Positions 35,796 through 45,934 of a DNA stretch of 64,000 nt are shown here, one piece after another. The first letter of the stretch is position 1. Each line of letters opens with the position of its first letter. Both the position numbers and the translations under genes were made by a program. A model generated the notes under the pieces. That model did not search any database and was not told where the DNA came from. It was given only the letters and a program-made list of their open reading frames with translations. Origin of the DNA: Streptomyces sioyaensis (lineage in GTDB: Bacteria; Actinomycetota; Actinomycetes; Streptomycetales; Streptomycetaceae); contig NZ_SDIF01000025.1 in assembly GCF_004122735.1 (NCBI RefSeq), positions 20,539 through 84,538 on the forward strand. The letters are read 5' to 3'.

Positions 35796-37055
35796 ATGCA
35801 CATTTCATTCCTGATTCACAATGCGTACGGGATAGGGGGGACGATCCGCACGACGTTCAACTTGGCCCGCACGCTCGCCGAGCAGCACGACGTCGAGATC
35901 GTGTCCGTCCTGCGCCACCGCGACGCGCCGGTCTTCGACCTCGGCCCCCGTGTCGCGCTGCGGCATCTCGTGGACATCAGGGAGAACGGCCCCCACTACG
36001 AGGGCGCGGATCCCGCGCACGCCCGCCCGGCCAGGGTCTTCCCCGCCGCCGAGGTCCGCTACCGCCAGTACAGCGAGCTCACCGACCGCCGGATCGCCCA
36101 GCATCTGCGCCGCACCGAGGCCGATGTCCTGGTCGGCACCCGGCCCGGACTCAATGTGCACATCGCCAAGCAGGCGCGCCGCGGCCCGGTCCGCATGGGC
36201 CAGGAGCACCTCACCCTCGACACCCATCAGCCGGCGCTCAAGCTGGCACTGCGCAGCGCCTATCCGCGCCTCGACGCGGTCACCACCGTCACCGAGGCCG
36301 ACGCCCGTTCCTACCGCCGGACGCTGCGGCTGCCCGGTGTGCGCATCGAGGCGGTGCCCAACAGCGTGCCGGCGCCCGCCGTTGCGGCCGCCGACGGCAG
36401 CGGCAAGTGGGTCGTCGCGGCCGGCCGGCTCACCCGCGTCAAGCGCTATGACGTCCTCATCCGCGCCTTCGCCCAGGTCGTCGCCGCGCGTCCCGACTGG
36501 CGGCTGCGGATATACGGCGGCGGCACGGAGAAGGCCGCGCTGCGCGCGCTGATCGACGAACTCGGCCTGTACAACCACGTCTTCCTGATGGGCCCGGCCA
36601 ACCCCCTGGAGTCCGAGTGGGCCAAGGGCTCGATCGCGGCCGTGTCCTCCAGCCTGGAGTCCTTCGGGATGACGATCGTCGAGGCGATGCGCTGCGGGCT
36701 CCCGGTCGTCGCCACGAACTGCCCGCACGGCCCCGGCGAGATCATCGCCGACGGGGTGGACGGCAAGCTGGTGCCGGTCGGCAATCCGCAGGCGCTGGCC
36801 GGCTCACTGCTCACGCTCATCAACGACGACGACGCCCGCATCCGGATGGGCGGCGCCGCGCTGGCCTCGTCCGCCCGCTTCGACCCCGCCATGGTCGCCG
36901 GGCGCTACGAGGCACTCTTCGGGGAGCTGCTCGCCCGCCGCCGGGGAAGCCGGCTGCACTGCGGTCTGCATCGCGCCCGGGGAGCCCTGCTCGGCGGCGC
37001 ATACGCCACCAAGGATGCGGCCCGCGCCGCGCTGAGAGGGGTGCGGACGGTATGA
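35796..37055 (+). CDS. GT4-family glycosyltransferase
   Basis: A 419-residue GT-B transferase. It opens with FLIHNAYGIGGTIRTTFNLA (acceptor-domain glycine loop) and has VVAAGRLTRVKRYDVLIRAF and the family motif ESFGMTIVEAMRCGLPVVAT. The C-terminal tail (RRRGSRLHCGLHRAR) is basic, compatible with membrane association. ATG 35796 follows GGGGACGG. It overlaps the next gene by ATGA, so the two products are coupled and may build one cell-surface glycan. Donor is unknown. Confidence 0.88.
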   Translation: MHISFLIHNAYGIGGTIRTTFNLARTLAEQHDVEIVSVLRHRDAPVFDLGPRVALRHLVDIRENGPHYEGADPAHARPARVFPAAEVRYRQYSELTDRRIAQHLRRTEADVLVGTRPGLNVHIAKQARRGPVRMGQEHLTLDTHQPALKLALRSAYPRLDAVTTVTEADARSYRRTLRLPGVRIEAVPNSVPAPAVAAADGSGKWVVAAGRLTRVKRYDVLIRAFAQVVAARPDWRLRIYGGGTEKAALRALIDELGLYNHVFLMGPANPLESEWAKGSIAAVSSSLESFGMTIVEAMRCGLPVVATNCPHGPGEIIADGVDGKLVPVGNPQALAGSLLTLINDDDARIRMGGAALASSARFDPAMVAGRYEALFGELLARRRGSRLHCGLHRARGALLGGAYATKDAARAALRGVRTV

Positions 37056-38029
37056 CCGCGTCGAGCCAGCTGACCGCGACCGGACCGAACACGAAGGAGT
37101 CCTCCGCCATCGATCAGGAACCTGAGGTGCCGGCCAGACCGGGGCCCGACGGCACCGAACCGCTGCGGGAGCGGGGCGCCACCACGGCGCCGGCGGAGCT
37201 GCGGGCCGACTGCATCGCGGACTCCGCAGGCGGTCTCACCTTCGATCTGAACGTCCCTCAGGACACCCACGTCACCTGGAGCGCGGCGCTGGTGCTGCGG
37301 CTGCGCGGCGGCGACGGCGCGGACGACGAGGTACGGCTGCCGCTCGGGCCGAACGGCGCCGGCCGGCTGCGCGCCGTGCTGCCCAGCACCGTCGCGCTCG
37401 CCGAGGGCCGCTGGAACGCCTACGCCGACCTCGGCGACGGCGAGGACCCCCGGCGCCTGCTGCCGGGCATCAACGATCTGCGGTCGCTGGTGGACCGCCG
37501 GCCGCTGGCGGGCATCGGCCGGCTCGGGGTGCGCATCCCGTACGCGACCAAGTTCGGCAATCTCGCGCTGCGCAGCTGGCTGCGCGGCCCGCACGCCGAG
37601 GCCGGCGACATCCTTGTCACGCCCGACGGCATGACGGTCTCCGGGCGGCTCTACGGCGCCGCGCCGGCGGCCGGCGCCCGCGCGGAGGCCTGGCTGCGCC
37701 GCACCGCCGCGTCCGCGGAGGCCCCCGCGGTGACGGTCACCGTCCCGCTGACCGTCGAGGGAGCGGAGTTCAGCTTCACGCTGCCCTACGCGGAGCCGGC
37801 CGGGCACTGGGAGGACGGCAGCGAGCCGTGGGACCTGTGGCTGCGGCTGACGGAGGGCGCCCGGCCGGTGCGGATCGCCCGCCTCCTGGACGACGTCGCC
37901 GACAAGAAGCAGGTCTTCACCTACCCCGTGATGCCGGTGCGGACGGCCGCGGGGCACCTCAGGGTCGGCCCGTATTACACGCTCGACAACGATCTGGCCC
38001 TACGGGTCGCGGGACCGGCCGGGAGCTGA
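37052..38029 (+). CDS. Protein of unknown function coupled to the GT4 gene
   Basis: A 325-residue soluble protein. It has a disordered N terminus (1-45), then a beta-rich region with short runs such as LTFDLNVPQDTHVTWSAALVLR and VTVTVPLTVEGAEFSFTLPY that look like two immunoglobulin-like sheets, separated by a region containing RIPYATKFGNLALRSW. No catalytic motif is visible. Its ATG overlaps the stop of the glycosyltransferase, which suggests an accessory role in the same glycan or teichoic-acid-like pathway. I do not recognise a family. Confidence 0.75.
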   Translation: MTASSQLTATGPNTKESSAIDQEPEVPARPGPDGTEPLRERGATTAPAELRADCIADSAGGLTFDLNVPQDTHVTWSAALVLRLRGGDGADDEVRLPLGPNGAGRLRAVLPSTVALAEGRWNAYADLGDGEDPRRLLPGINDLRSLVDRRPLAGIGRLGVRIPYATKFGNLALRSWLRGPHAEAGDILVTPDGMTVSGRLYGAAPAAGARAEAWLRRTAASAEAPAVTVTVPLTVEGAEFSFTLPYAEPAGHWEDGSEPWDLWLRLTEGARPVRIARLLDDVADKKQVFTYPVMPVRTAAGHLRVGPYYTLDNDLALRVAGPAGS

Positions 38030-38101
38030 CGGGGAGCGGGCCGCGCGGTCCGGGGCGCACCGCGGACCGCAGCTGTCCGCAAAGGCTGCGAGACTCGGGC
38101 C

Positions 38102-39136
38102 ATGTTGGAGACCTCGGCACGTCTGCTCCGCCTGCTCTCCCTGCTGCAGTCCCACCGGGAGTGGACCGGCGCGGAGCTCGCCGGCCGGCTCGATGTCACC
38201 GCGCGCACGGTGCGCCGGGACATCGACCGGCTGCGCGAGCTCGGCTACCCGGTCCACTCCGCCCCCGGGACGGCCGGCGGCTACCGCCTCGGCGCCGGCG
38301 CCGAACTCCCGCCGCTGCTGCTGGACGACGACGAGGCGGTGGCCGTCGCGGTCGGGCTGCGCACCGCCGCGGCCGGCGGGGTCGAGGGCATCGAGGAGAC
38401 CTCCGTACGGGCGCTGGCGAAGCTGGAGCAGGTGCTGCCGCACCGGCTGCAACGCCGGGTCGGTGCGCTGAACGCCTTCACCGTGCCGATGCTCGGCGCG
38501 GGCGGCCCCCGGGTGGACCCGAACACCCTCACCGAGCTCGCGCACGCCTGCCGCGACTGCCACCGGCTGCGCTTCGACTACACCACCCATGACGGCACGC
38601 TCTCCCGCCGCACCGTGGAACCGCACCGCCTGGTCTGCGCCCAGCGCCGCTGGTACCTCGTCGCCTGGGACGTGGACCGCGCGGACTGGCGCACCTACCG
38701 CGCCGACCGCATCACCCCCACCCCGCCGCACGGGCCCCGCTTCACGCCCCGCACCCCGCCGGCCGAGGACCTCGCCGCGTACGTCTCCCACGGCATCTCC
38801 ACCCGTGCCTACGCGCAGCAGGCCACCGTGCTGGTGCACGCCTCGCGGGAGCAGGCCGCGGAACGCATCGGCCCGGCCGCCGGGACGCTCGAAGCCGTCG
38901 ACGCCCAGCGCTGCCTGCTGCACACCGGGGCGCACAGCCTCGACGTGCTGGTGGTGCACCTCGTGATGACCGGCTTCGACTTCGAGGTCCGTGAGCCGCC
39001 GGAACTGCTCGACCGCATACGGGAGATCAGGGACCGGCTGTCCCGGGCACTGGCAGTGCCACCGGCTGCTGCCCCACCTCCGGGTGGTGCAGATCGAACG
39101 CGGGGGACTCGGAGCGGATCCTCGGGAGCGTCGTGA
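38102..39136 (+). CDS. WYL-domain transcriptional regulator (HTH_11/YafY type)
   Basis: A 344-residue regulator with an N-terminal winged helix ([40 protein letters not shown]) and a WYL ligand-binding domain (about 140-225, [20 protein letters not shown] and RTYRADRI), then a C-terminal WCX domain. Such proteins sense nucleotides or nucleic acid and control metabolism or stress and defence genes. The last 37 codons (tail [10 protein letters not shown] onward) overlap the 3' end of ctaD on the other strand; that tail is low-complexity. Confidence 0.9.
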   Translation: MLETSARLLRLLSLLQSHREWTGAELAGRLDVTARTVRRDIDRLRELGYPVHSAPGTAGGYRLGAGAELPPLLLDDDEAVAVAVGLRTAAAGGVEGIEETSVRALAKLEQVLPHRLQRRVGALNAFTVPMLGAGGPRVDPNTLTELAHACRDCHRLRFDYTTHDGTLSRRTVEPHRLVCAQRRWYLVAWDVDRADWRTYRADRITPTPPHGPRFTPRTPPAEDLAAYVSHGISTRAYAQQATVLVHASREQAAERIGPAAGTLEAVDAQRCLLHTGAHSLDVLVVHLVMTGFDFEVREPPELLDRIREIRDRLSRALAVPPAAAPPPGGADRTRGTRSGSSGAS

Positions 39137-40706
39137 AGTTGTGCCGCGGCGGCGGCGAGGAGGTCGCCCACTCCAGGGAGCGGCCGAAGCCCCAGGGGTC
39201 GTCCACCGTGACCTTGGCGCCGTAGCGCGTGGTCTTCCAGACGTTGTAGAGGAAGGGCAGGGTGGACAGCCCGAGCAGGAAGGAGCCGATGGTGGAGAGG
39301 GTGTTGAGGGCCGTGAAGCCGTCGGCGGCCAGATAGTCGGCGTAGCGCCGCGGCATGCCCTCCACCCCCAGCCAGTGCTGGACGAGGAAGGTGGTGTGGA
39401 AGCCGACGAACAGCGTCCAGAAGTGGATCTTCCCGAGGCGTTCGTCGAGCATTTTGCCGGTGAATTTCGGCCACCAGAAGTAGAAGCCCGCGTACGTCGC
39501 GAAGACCACCGTCCCGAAGACGACGTAGTGGAAGTGGCCGACGACGAAGTACGAGTCGGTGACGTGGAAGTCCAGCGGCGGCGCGGCGAGGATGACGCCG
39601 GTCAGCCCGCCGAACAGAAAGCTCACCAGGAACCCGATCGACCACAGCATCGGCGTCTCGAAGGACACCGAGCCGTGCCACATGGTGCCGATCCAGTTGA
39701 AGAACTTCACCCCGGTCGGCGCCGCGATCAGGAACGACATGAGGGAGAAGAACGGCAGCAGCACCGCGCCGGTCACGAACATGTGGTGCGCCCAGACCAT
39801 CACCGACAGGGCCGTGATGGCCATCGTCGCGCCGATCAGCATGACGTACCCGAAGATCGGCTTGCGGGAGAAGACCGGGATGATCTCCGTGATGATGCCG
39901 AAGAACGGCAGCGCGATGATGTAGACCTCGGGATGGCCGAAGAACCAGAACAGGTGCTGCCACAGCAACGCGCCGCCCCACTGCGCCTCGAACACCACCG
40001 AGCCGAACTGCCGGTCCGCCTCCAGCACCAGCAGCGCGGCCGCCAGCACCGGGAACGCCATCAGCACCAGGATCGAGGTGAAGAGGATGTTCCAGGTGAA
40101 CACCGGCATCCGGAACATCGTCATGCCGGGCGCCCGCAGCGTGATCACCGTGGTGATGAAGTTGACCGCGCCGAGGATGGTGCCGAAGCCGGCCAGCGCC
40201 AGCCCCATGATCCACATGTCGGGGCCGGCGCCGGGGGAGCGGGTCAGCGAGTTCAGCGGCGCGTAGGCGGTCCAGCCGAAGCTCGGGCCGCCGTCCGGGG
40301 TGAGGAAGCTGCCCAGCACGATCAGGCCGCCGAAGAGGAAGAACCAGTACGAGAGCATGTTCAGCCGGGGGAAGGCCACATCCGGGGAGCCGATCTGCAG
40401 CGGCATGATCTCGTTGGCGAAGCCGGCGAAGGCGGGGGTGGCGAACAGCAGCAGCATGATCGTGCCGTGCATGGTCACCGCCTGGTTGAACTGCTCGGGG
40501 CCGATGATCTGCAGCCCGGGCCGCGCCAGTTCGGCCCGCATCACCAGCGCCAGCACCCCGCCCACCAGGAAGAACCCGAACGACGTGATCAGGTAGAGGT
40601 GCCCGATCTTCTTGTGGTCGGTGGTCGTCAGCCAGTCGACCAGCACCGCCCCGCGCGACCGCGCCCCAGGAGGCCGGAGGTCCGCCCGGCCGGTGTCCGT
40701 AACCAT
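39027..40706 (-). CDS. ctaD: Cytochrome c oxidase subunit I (stand-alone copy)
   Basis: Catalytic subunit of the aa3-type terminal oxidase. The 559-residue membrane protein has about 12 hydrophobic segments and all heme-copper ligands: TMHGTIMLL (low-spin heme), [15 protein letters not shown] (CuB His with the His-Tyr pair), VWAHHMF and [15 protein letters not shown] 8 bases before ATG 40706 supports the start. No other oxidase subunit gene is adjacent, so it is a paralogue apart from the main ctaCDFE-qcr locus known in Streptomyces. The 3' end overlaps the WYL gene tail by 110 bases. Confidence 0.95.
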   Translation of the reverse strand: MVTDTGRADLRPPGARSRGAVLVDWLTTTDHKKIGHLYLITSFGFFLVGGVLALVMRAELARPGLQIIGPEQFNQAVTMHGTIMLLLFATPAFAGFANEIMPLQIGSPDVAFPRLNMLSYWFFLFGGLIVLGSFLTPDGGPSFGWTAYAPLNSLTRSPGAGPDMWIMGLALAGFGTILGAVNFITTVITLRAPGMTMFRMPVFTWNILFTSILVLMAFPVLAAALLVLEADRQFGSVVFEAQWGGALLWQHLFWFFGHPEVYIIALPFFGIITEIIPVFSRKPIFGYVMLIGATMAITALSVMVWAHHMFVTGAVLLPFFSLMSFLIAAPTGVKFFNWIGTMWHGSVSFETPMLWSIGFLVSFLFGGLTGVILAAPPLDFHVTDSYFVVGHFHYVVFGTVVFATYAGFYFWWPKFTGKMLDERLGKIHFWTLFVGFHTTFLVQHWLGVEGMPRRYADYLAADGFTALNTLSTIGSFLLGLSTLPFLYNVWKTTRYGAKVTVDDPWGFGRSLEWATSSPPPRHNFTTLPRIRSESPAFDLHHPEVGQQPVALPVPGTAGP

Positions 40707-41248
40707 CCGCTGCACCTCGTTCGTCGAAGGTGTACTGGGGCCCGGGACATGATCCCCGCGGCCGCGGCGCAGTGCGAGAGGGCGCTCCGGGCCGTTCCGG
40801 TGGGATCCGGCGGACCCGGTCCGGCGGGGGCCGGCGCGCCCGGTGGCCCGTCGGCCGGGCGGACGGGGCGGGGCCGGGAAGTGCGCGGGCCCGGCAATCG
40901 GGGCGATGTGCGGGAAATGTGTGTGGAGTGTGTCTCGTTGGTCAATTTCCGGACGGCCGATAAACGGTGCCGAGTAATGGAAATCCGGCACTGCCGGGGG
41001 AATGTTTTCGGGCAGCGCGCCGCGCGGTCCCGAGCCGTTGTGCCCCTTTTGTATTCGATCAAGGTGGAATTTCGGCCGCCAAAAAATTCCACCCGGTTGC
41101 GCGGTCACGCGGCGCGTACGGGTGACGGAGTCCGGCGAACGCAGCAACGCATGCTGTGACACAAGTGTGACGAAGGACGGACCGGACGGTCATCGGTGTG
41201 TGGCAGGCCGGACTTCCACGGGCCGCCGCGGGCGCATACGGTGGCGTC
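40707..41248. other. Intergenic region between ctaD and the I78-like gene
   Basis: These 542 bases have no convincing gene and are clearly less GC-rich from about 40910 to 41110. They contain GCCGATAA at 40957-40964, which matches the -10 of WhiG-dependent promoters but lacks a good -35, and a 10-bp inverted repeat at 41063-41093. The ctaD promoter should lie at 40710-40800 on the minus strand, but I cannot pinpoint it. Confidence 0.5.
41063..41093. promoter_or_regulatory. AT-rich inverted repeat, possible operator
   Basis: GGTGGAATTT (41063-41072) and AAATTCCACC (41084-41093) are perfect inverted repeats with an 11-base centre. Low GC content and position about 160 bases upstream of the I78-like gene suggest a binding site for a dimeric regulator. 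Confidence 0.45.
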
Positions 41249-41464
41249 ATGGCTGATCTACCGAACCTGCCGGACAACCCTCAGGACGACGTCGAGGCGT
41301 ACGTCGGCCTCGCGCGGGAGAGCGCCGAGGAGCAGGCCAGAGCGCGTGGCTGGACCACCGTCCGCTCGCTGCCCCCGGGCGCGATCATCACCATGGAGTA
41401 CCTCTCCGGCCGCCTCAACTTCGAGGTCAAGGACGGCACGGTGCACCGCTGCTGGCAGGGCTGA
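41249..41464 (+). CDS. I78-family peptidase-inhibitor-like small protein
   Basis: A 71-residue protein without a signal peptide. The C-terminal half VRSLPPGAIITMEYLSGRLNFEV followed by KDGTVHRCWQG matches the I78 pattern (Arg-x2-Pro-Gly ... T-x-[DE]-[YF] ... RLN-x-x-V ... G-x-V-x-x-x-x). Family members are proteinase-inhibitor-like, usually secreted; a cytoplasmic form may have another role. ATG 41249 is leader-poor. A very strong hairpin follows the stop. Confidence 0.75.
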   Translation: MADLPNLPDNPQDDVEAYVGLARESAEEQARARGWTTVRSLPPGAIITMEYLSGRLNFEVKDGTVHRCWQG

Positions 41465-41476
41465 GCGCCGCACGGA

Positions 41477-41524
41477 CGACGAAGGCCCCGGCCGCTTCCT
41501 CGGGAGCGGCCGGGGCCTTCGTCG
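41477..41524. terminator. Strong terminator after the I78-like gene
   Basis: Arms 41477-41496 and 41505-41524 pair over 20 bp without mismatch (core GAAGGCCCCGGCCGCT) around TCCTCGGG. It also lies in the path of the convergent PAP2 gene, so it can serve both sides. Confidence 0.85.
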
Positions 41525-41567
41525 CGGGGTGGCGGGTGTGCGTACCGGCCCCGCGGTCCGTGGGCGG

Positions 41568-42602
41568 TCAGCCGCTCCCGTTGCGGCCGCGCCCGGAGGT
41601 CGGGCTCAGCGGCGTGGTGCGGGGCATCCGGTCCGCGTGCGGCGGGCGCCGGCTGCCCGCCGGGGTGACCGGAGAGCGCTCCGAGCGGATGGTGTACGGC
41701 CGCGCCGGGTGGTGCGGCCAGCCGTCCGGAGAGTGGCCGGTGGAGCGGCCGCCCGTGCCGGCGGGGACCGTCTCGCGTACGAGCACCTCGCCGTCGGGCG
41801 CGATGCGCTGCCGGGACACCCCGGGAGCCAGCGAGCCGACCGGCAGCGGGCCGCGCAGCGAATCGGGGCGCAGCCGCAGCCACAGCCGCAGCAGGATGCC
41901 CATGAGGCGGTCCTCGAACCAGGTGACGCCGGGCTCCAGCCAGGGCATCGCCAGCAGCACCAGCAGCCCCGCGGCCCAGCCGAGCAGGACATCGCTGACC
42001 CAGTGCGTGCCGAGGTAGACGGTGGTCATCCCGACGCCCAGCGCGCCGAGCGCGGCGATCACCGACAGCGTGCGGCGACGCAGCGAGGTGGTGGCGAGGT
42101 AGGCCAGTACGCCCCAGGTGACCACGGCGTTCGCGGTGTGACCCGAGGGGAATATGTCGCCGCCCAGCGACATCTCGTTGGCGCCGACCACGGTCGCGTA
42201 GTGCGGGCCGAGCCGGCCCATGCCGAGCTTGGCGGCGCCCACGGTGATGTTCAGCAGCAGCAGTGAGGCGCCGAGCACCAGCAGCGGGTGGAGGTTGCGC
42301 TGCTGCCAGCAGCGCCAGCCCAGCCAGGCCGCCACCGCCACCGCGGTCGGCCCGCGCTGCCCCAGCACAACGAAGTAGTCGAGGAAGGCATGGATCTCAG
42401 GCCACTGCTTGTACGGCCTGAAGAACATGACTTGCCAGTCGAACGTGACCAGCCATGAAGTGGCCAGCACACCGACCACGATCGCGAGATACACCGCCAG
42501 CGTGCCCCAGAACAGCCACAGGCGGGTCCGGGTCATGCGCGGTGGTTGGGCGCGATCGGTCGGGCGCTCCTCCATCTGGTCGAGCTTGTCATCGGTACGC
42601 AC
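41568..42602 (-). CDS. PAP2-superfamily membrane phosphatase
   Basis: A 344-residue protein with about six membrane segments (25-250) and a long hydrophilic Pro/Arg-rich C-terminal tail. PAP2 motifs: KLGMGRLGP (motif 1, spacing shortened), DIFPSGHTA (motif 2, catalytic His) and TTVYLGTHWVSDVLLG (motif 3, where the usual Arg is Thr). It probably dephosphorylates a lipid phosphate such as undecaprenyl pyrophosphate or phosphatidic acid on the outer face, though the motif changes leave activity open. Start GTG 42602 or ATG 42575; neither has a clear ribosome-binding site. Confidence 0.85.
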   Translation of the reverse strand: MRTDDKLDQMEERPTDRAQPPRMTRTRLWLFWGTLAVYLAIVVGVLATSWLVTFDWQVMFFRPYKQWPEIHAFLDYFVVLGQRGPTAVAVAAWLGWRCWQQRNLHPLLVLGASLLLLNITVGAAKLGMGRLGPHYATVVGANEMSLGGDIFPSGHTANAVVTWGVLAYLATTSLRRRTLSVIAALGALGVGMTTVYLGTHWVSDVLLGWAAGLLVLLAMPWLEPGVTWFEDRLMGILLRLWLRLRPDSLRGPLPVGSLAPGVSRQRIAPDGEVLVRETVPAGTGGRSTGHSPDGWPHHPARPYTIRSERSPVTPAGSRRPPHADRMPRTTPLSPTSGRGRNGSG

Positions 42603-42867
42603 TCAATCGACGTTACCGCGTGTGATGTAGGTGCTTGGTCAAACTGTGCGCTTTGTAATGACGATGTGATGTGGAATGAGTCTCAAACCGGGCTTCGACG
42701 AAGGGATTTGCAAGGGAATTCCTGGCGATTTTCCATCGCTTCCCGTCATCCGCGTGTCGGCGCCCCGAGCGCCTTATCTGCTTTTCTCTGGACGGAGTTT
42801 ATCCGGCCTTTGCCGCCAGGCCGCGTAACGTTTCCCCGCGGGGTGCTCACGGAGCGGAACCATCCGC

Positions 42868-44061
42868 TCACGGCGGGCCCGAACCGTTCAGCCAGAGCGC
42901 CCCGTAGACCGCGGAGCCCGCCGCCAGCACCCCGATGGCCAGCCACGACCACACCGGCCGCCGACGGGCGAGCGCCATGGCCGGCGGCAGCAGCAGCGGA
43001 TAGGCGGGCATCATCAGCCGCGGCTTGGACCCGAAGTAGCCCTTGGCGGTCAGGGCGAGCAGCAGCACCGTCCCGCAGTAGACCGCCAGCGGCAGCGGCT
43101 GGCCCTGCCGTACACCGTGCACATACAGCCAGATCAGCAGCCCGACTCCGAGGAGCAGCCCGAGCCCGGCCGCGACGGTGGGCCCCGACAGCTGCTGCCA
43201 GATGAACCGGCCGAACGCGAGGCCCCCGTCGAAGCCGTTCCCCCAGCCTCCCTGGACGTCCAGATACCCGGTGAACGAGCCCTGCCGCGCGCCCACCCAC
43301 AGGTAGTAGCCGCACCAGCCGAGCGGTGCCAGCAGCACACCGGGCAGCATTCCCGGGTGCGCACGGAGCGCCGCGCGCAGCCGGACGCCGCCGCTCCGCT
43401 CCCGCCACAGCGTCACCGCCGCGGTGAGCAGCACCGCCGTGACCACCGCCGCACCCACCGGGCGGGTCAGCCCGGCCAGCGACGCCAAGACCCCTGCCGC
43501 CACCCAGCGTTCGGTCAGCACGGCGTAGACGCCCCAGGCCGCGAGCGCGGTGAACAGCGACTCCGAGTACGCCATCGACTGCACGATCCCGACCGGCAGC
43601 GCGGCCCACAGCCCGGCCAGCGCGATCCCGGCCCGCGGCCCGTACAGCCGCTCACCGGTCGCGTACAGCGCCCAGGCCGCGCCCGCCGACGCCAGCCAGG
43701 CCACCGCCATCCCGGCGTCGGCGGGCGAGAGCGGCAACAGCGCCGACAGTCCGCGCTCCAGCCACGGCAGCAGCGGGAAGAACGCCAGGTTGGAGTGGAT
43801 GTCGCCGTTGGGCATCGGCACCTCGTAGCCGTAGCCCTGCTCGGCGACCCGGGTGTACCAGAGCGAGTCCCAGCGGGCGGTCAGCAGGGTGTGCCAGTCC
43901 TTGCCGTCGGCCGCCGACCAGACCGCGAGCACGAGCAGGCCCAGCAGCCGGATCGTCGCGTACGCCGCCAGCGCGGGCGCGGCCCGGCGCAGCGCGGTCG
44001 CCGCGGCGGAGCCGGCACACCGGGTCGGGCCGGGAACGCCGGCGGTCGCAAGATCGTTCAT
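42868..44061 (-). CDS. Polytopic mannosyltransferase-like protein (PIG-V type GT-C)
   Basis: A 397-residue membrane protein with about nine hydrophobic segments. The first loop has LLTARWDSLWYTRVAEQGYG with an acidic residue typical of GT-C enzymes that use polyprenyl-phosphate sugars, then NLAFFPLLPWLERGL and QSMAYSESLFTALAAWGVY, close to the PIG-V pattern. It likely transfers mannose from polyprenyl-phosphate-mannose to a lipid or glycan outside the membrane. The acceptor is unknown. It lies alone between a PAP2 gene and a divergent exporter. Confidence 0.82.
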   Translation of the reverse strand: MNDLATAGVPGPTRCAGSAAATALRRAAPALAAYATIRLLGLLVLAVWSAADGKDWHTLLTARWDSLWYTRVAEQGYGYEVPMPNGDIHSNLAFFPLLPWLERGLSALLPLSPADAGMAVAWLASAGAAWALYATGERLYGPRAGIALAGLWAALPVGIVQSMAYSESLFTALAAWGVYAVLTERWVAAGVLASLAGLTRPVGAAVVTAVLLTAAVTLWRERSGGVRLRAALRAHPGMLPGVLLAPLGWCGYYLWVGARQGSFTGYLDVQGGWGNGFDGGLAFGRFIWQQLSGPTVAAGLGLLLGVGLLIWLYVHGVRQGQPLPLAVYCGTVLLLALTAKGYFGSKPRLMMPAYPLLLPPAMALARRRPVWSWLAIGVLAAGSAVYGALWLNGSGPP

Positions 44062-44271
44062 CCCGTCGATTATCCCGTGGCCGAAGAACGCCGGTCGACG
44101 GTGGGTGGGGGAACGCGGGGCGCTGCGATGCGCGTCTCATCGTGAGGTGAGCCACGCAGGGTACCTGCGGACTCGCGTAGTCTGACGTCTCTACTCGCCC
44201 GTGCCACCGGTTCCCCCGGGGCGCTTTCGCGCCCTGATCCGTGGCCGCGAGAGCATGACTGGAGGTGCTGC

Positions 44272-45924
44272 ATGTCCGGGTCGACCGCGTCCGGCAGTGG
44301 ACGGACGGCTGGTGTTCCCCGGCTTTCAGCTGGCGGTGTGAACCGCTGGACCGTGCTGATCGTGCTCTGCGTCAGTCTGCTCTTCGTCGCGCTGGACACC
44401 ACGATCCTGTACGTCGCCGTGCCCTCGGTCACCGAGGACCTGCGGCCGGGACCCGTGGAGCTGCTGTGGATCGTGGACGTCTATCCGCTGATCGCGGCCT
44501 CGCTGCTGATCCTCTTCGGTACCCTCGGCGACCGCGTCGGACGCCGCCGCGTCCTCCTGCTCGGCTACGGCCTCTTCGGGCTGGCCTCGGCCGCCGCCGC
44601 GCTCGCCCCCAATCCACAGATCCTGATGGTGGCCCGCGCGCTGCTCGGCATCGGCGGCGCCATGATCATGCCGGCCACGCTGTCGATCCTGCGGCAGGTC
44701 TTCCCCGACCGGCGCGAGCGCGCGGTCGCCATCGGGGTGTGGAGCGCGGTGGCCGCGGTCGGCGCCGCGGTCGGTCCGGTCCTCGGCGGCTTCCTCGTCG
44801 AGAACTTCTGGTGGGGCTCGGTCTTCCTCATCAACATCCCGATGATGGCGGTGATGCTGCTGATCGGCCGGTGGCTGCTCCCGGAGTCGCGCGGTGAGCG
44901 CAACGGCCCCTGGGACGTGATCGGCGCGATCGTCGCCGCGCTCGGTGTGCTGGGTGTGGTCCTCGGCGTGAAGCGGATCGGCAGCGGTGCTCCGCTGCTG
45001 GGCTGGACCACCCTGCTGCCCATCGTCCTCGGGGTGGCGCTGCTGATCCTCTTCGTCCGCCGGCAGCACCGGCGCACCCACCCGCTGATCGACATGCGGC
45101 TGTTCGCCCGGCCTGCGTTCGGCACCTCCGTCGGCTGCATCGTGCTGGCCATGCTCGCGCTGGTGGGCCTGCAGCTGATCGCCGTGCAGTACCTCCAGCT
45201 CGTCCTCGGACTGAGCCCGCTGGAGACCGGGTTGCGGATGCTGCCGCTGGTCTTCGCCGCGATGGCGGCCGGCCTGACCGGCTCGAAGATGCTGCAACTC
45301 CTCGGTCCGCGCGCCATGGTGTCCCTCGGCTTCGTGCTGACCGCCGTCGCGGTGCTCTGTCTGACGGCGATGAGCAGCCAGGATCGCCCCTGGCTGCTGT
45401 CCCTGGGCTTCGTGCTGCTCGGCTTCGGCTTCCAGTCCACGCTGTTCGGGGCGTACGAGTCGATGCTCAACGAGGCGCCCGCCGAGCAGTCGGGCGGTGC
45501 CGCCGCGCTCGGTGAGACCTCCTACCAGCTCGGTGCCGGCATCGGTGTCGCCCTGCTCGGCAGCGTGATGAACGCCGCGTACGCCCCCGGTCTGGCCCGG
45601 GTCGACGGCGTTCCCGAGCGCGCCTCCGCCTCGGCCGCGCACTCCCTCGGCGAGGCCTACAAGGTCGCCGCGGGTCTGGGCGGCACGGCCCGGGCCGCGC
45701 TGCGCGAGGCCGCCCGGGACTCCTTCGTCCGCGGCCTGCACATCACCCTCGTGGCCAGTGCCGTGCTGCTGCTGATCGGCGCGGGGATCGCGCTGCGGCT
45801 GCCGCGCCGGGCGGCGGAGTCCACGGAGCGGGCGGAGGCCGAGGGCGAGGCGGCCCCGGGCGAGCGGCCGGCCGGTGCCGGCTGCGGCAGCGGTGAGCCC
45901 GCCCCGGCGCGCTCCGGTCGCTGA
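44272..45924 (+). CDS. MFS exporter, DHA2 (14-TM) family
   Basis: A 550-residue proton-driven multidrug exporter. Family motif D1 is in LFVALDTTILYVAVPSVTEDL, motif A in GTLGDRVGRRRVLLLG, motif B in RALLGIGGAMIMPATLSI, and motif C in AVGPVLGGFLVENFWW. Fourteen hydrophobic segments can be counted; the C-terminal tail is acidic and hydrophilic. GGAGG at 44261-44265 precedes ATG 44272. The substrate is unknown and no TetR gene is adjacent. Confidence 0.92.
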   Translation: MSGSTASGSGRTAGVPRLSAGGVNRWTVLIVLCVSLLFVALDTTILYVAVPSVTEDLRPGPVELLWIVDVYPLIAASLLILFGTLGDRVGRRRVLLLGYGLFGLASAAAALAPNPQILMVARALLGIGGAMIMPATLSILRQVFPDRRERAVAIGVWSAVAAVGAAVGPVLGGFLVENFWWGSVFLINIPMMAVMLLIGRWLLPESRGERNGPWDVIGAIVAALGVLGVVLGVKRIGSGAPLLGWTTLLPIVLGVALLILFVRRQHRRTHPLIDMRLFARPAFGTSVGCIVLAMLALVGLQLIAVQYLQLVLGLSPLETGLRMLPLVFAAMAAGLTGSKMLQLLGPRAMVSLGFVLTAVAVLCLTAMSSQDRPWLLSLGFVLLGFGFQSTLFGAYESMLNEAPAEQSGGAAALGETSYQLGAGIGVALLGSVMNAAYAPGLARVDGVPERASASAAHSLGEAYKVAAGLGGTARAALREAARDSFVRGLHITLVASAVLLLIGAGIALRLPRRAAESTERAEAEGEAAPGERPAGAGCGSGEPAPARSGR

Positions 45925-45934
45925 ACCGCGGCTC

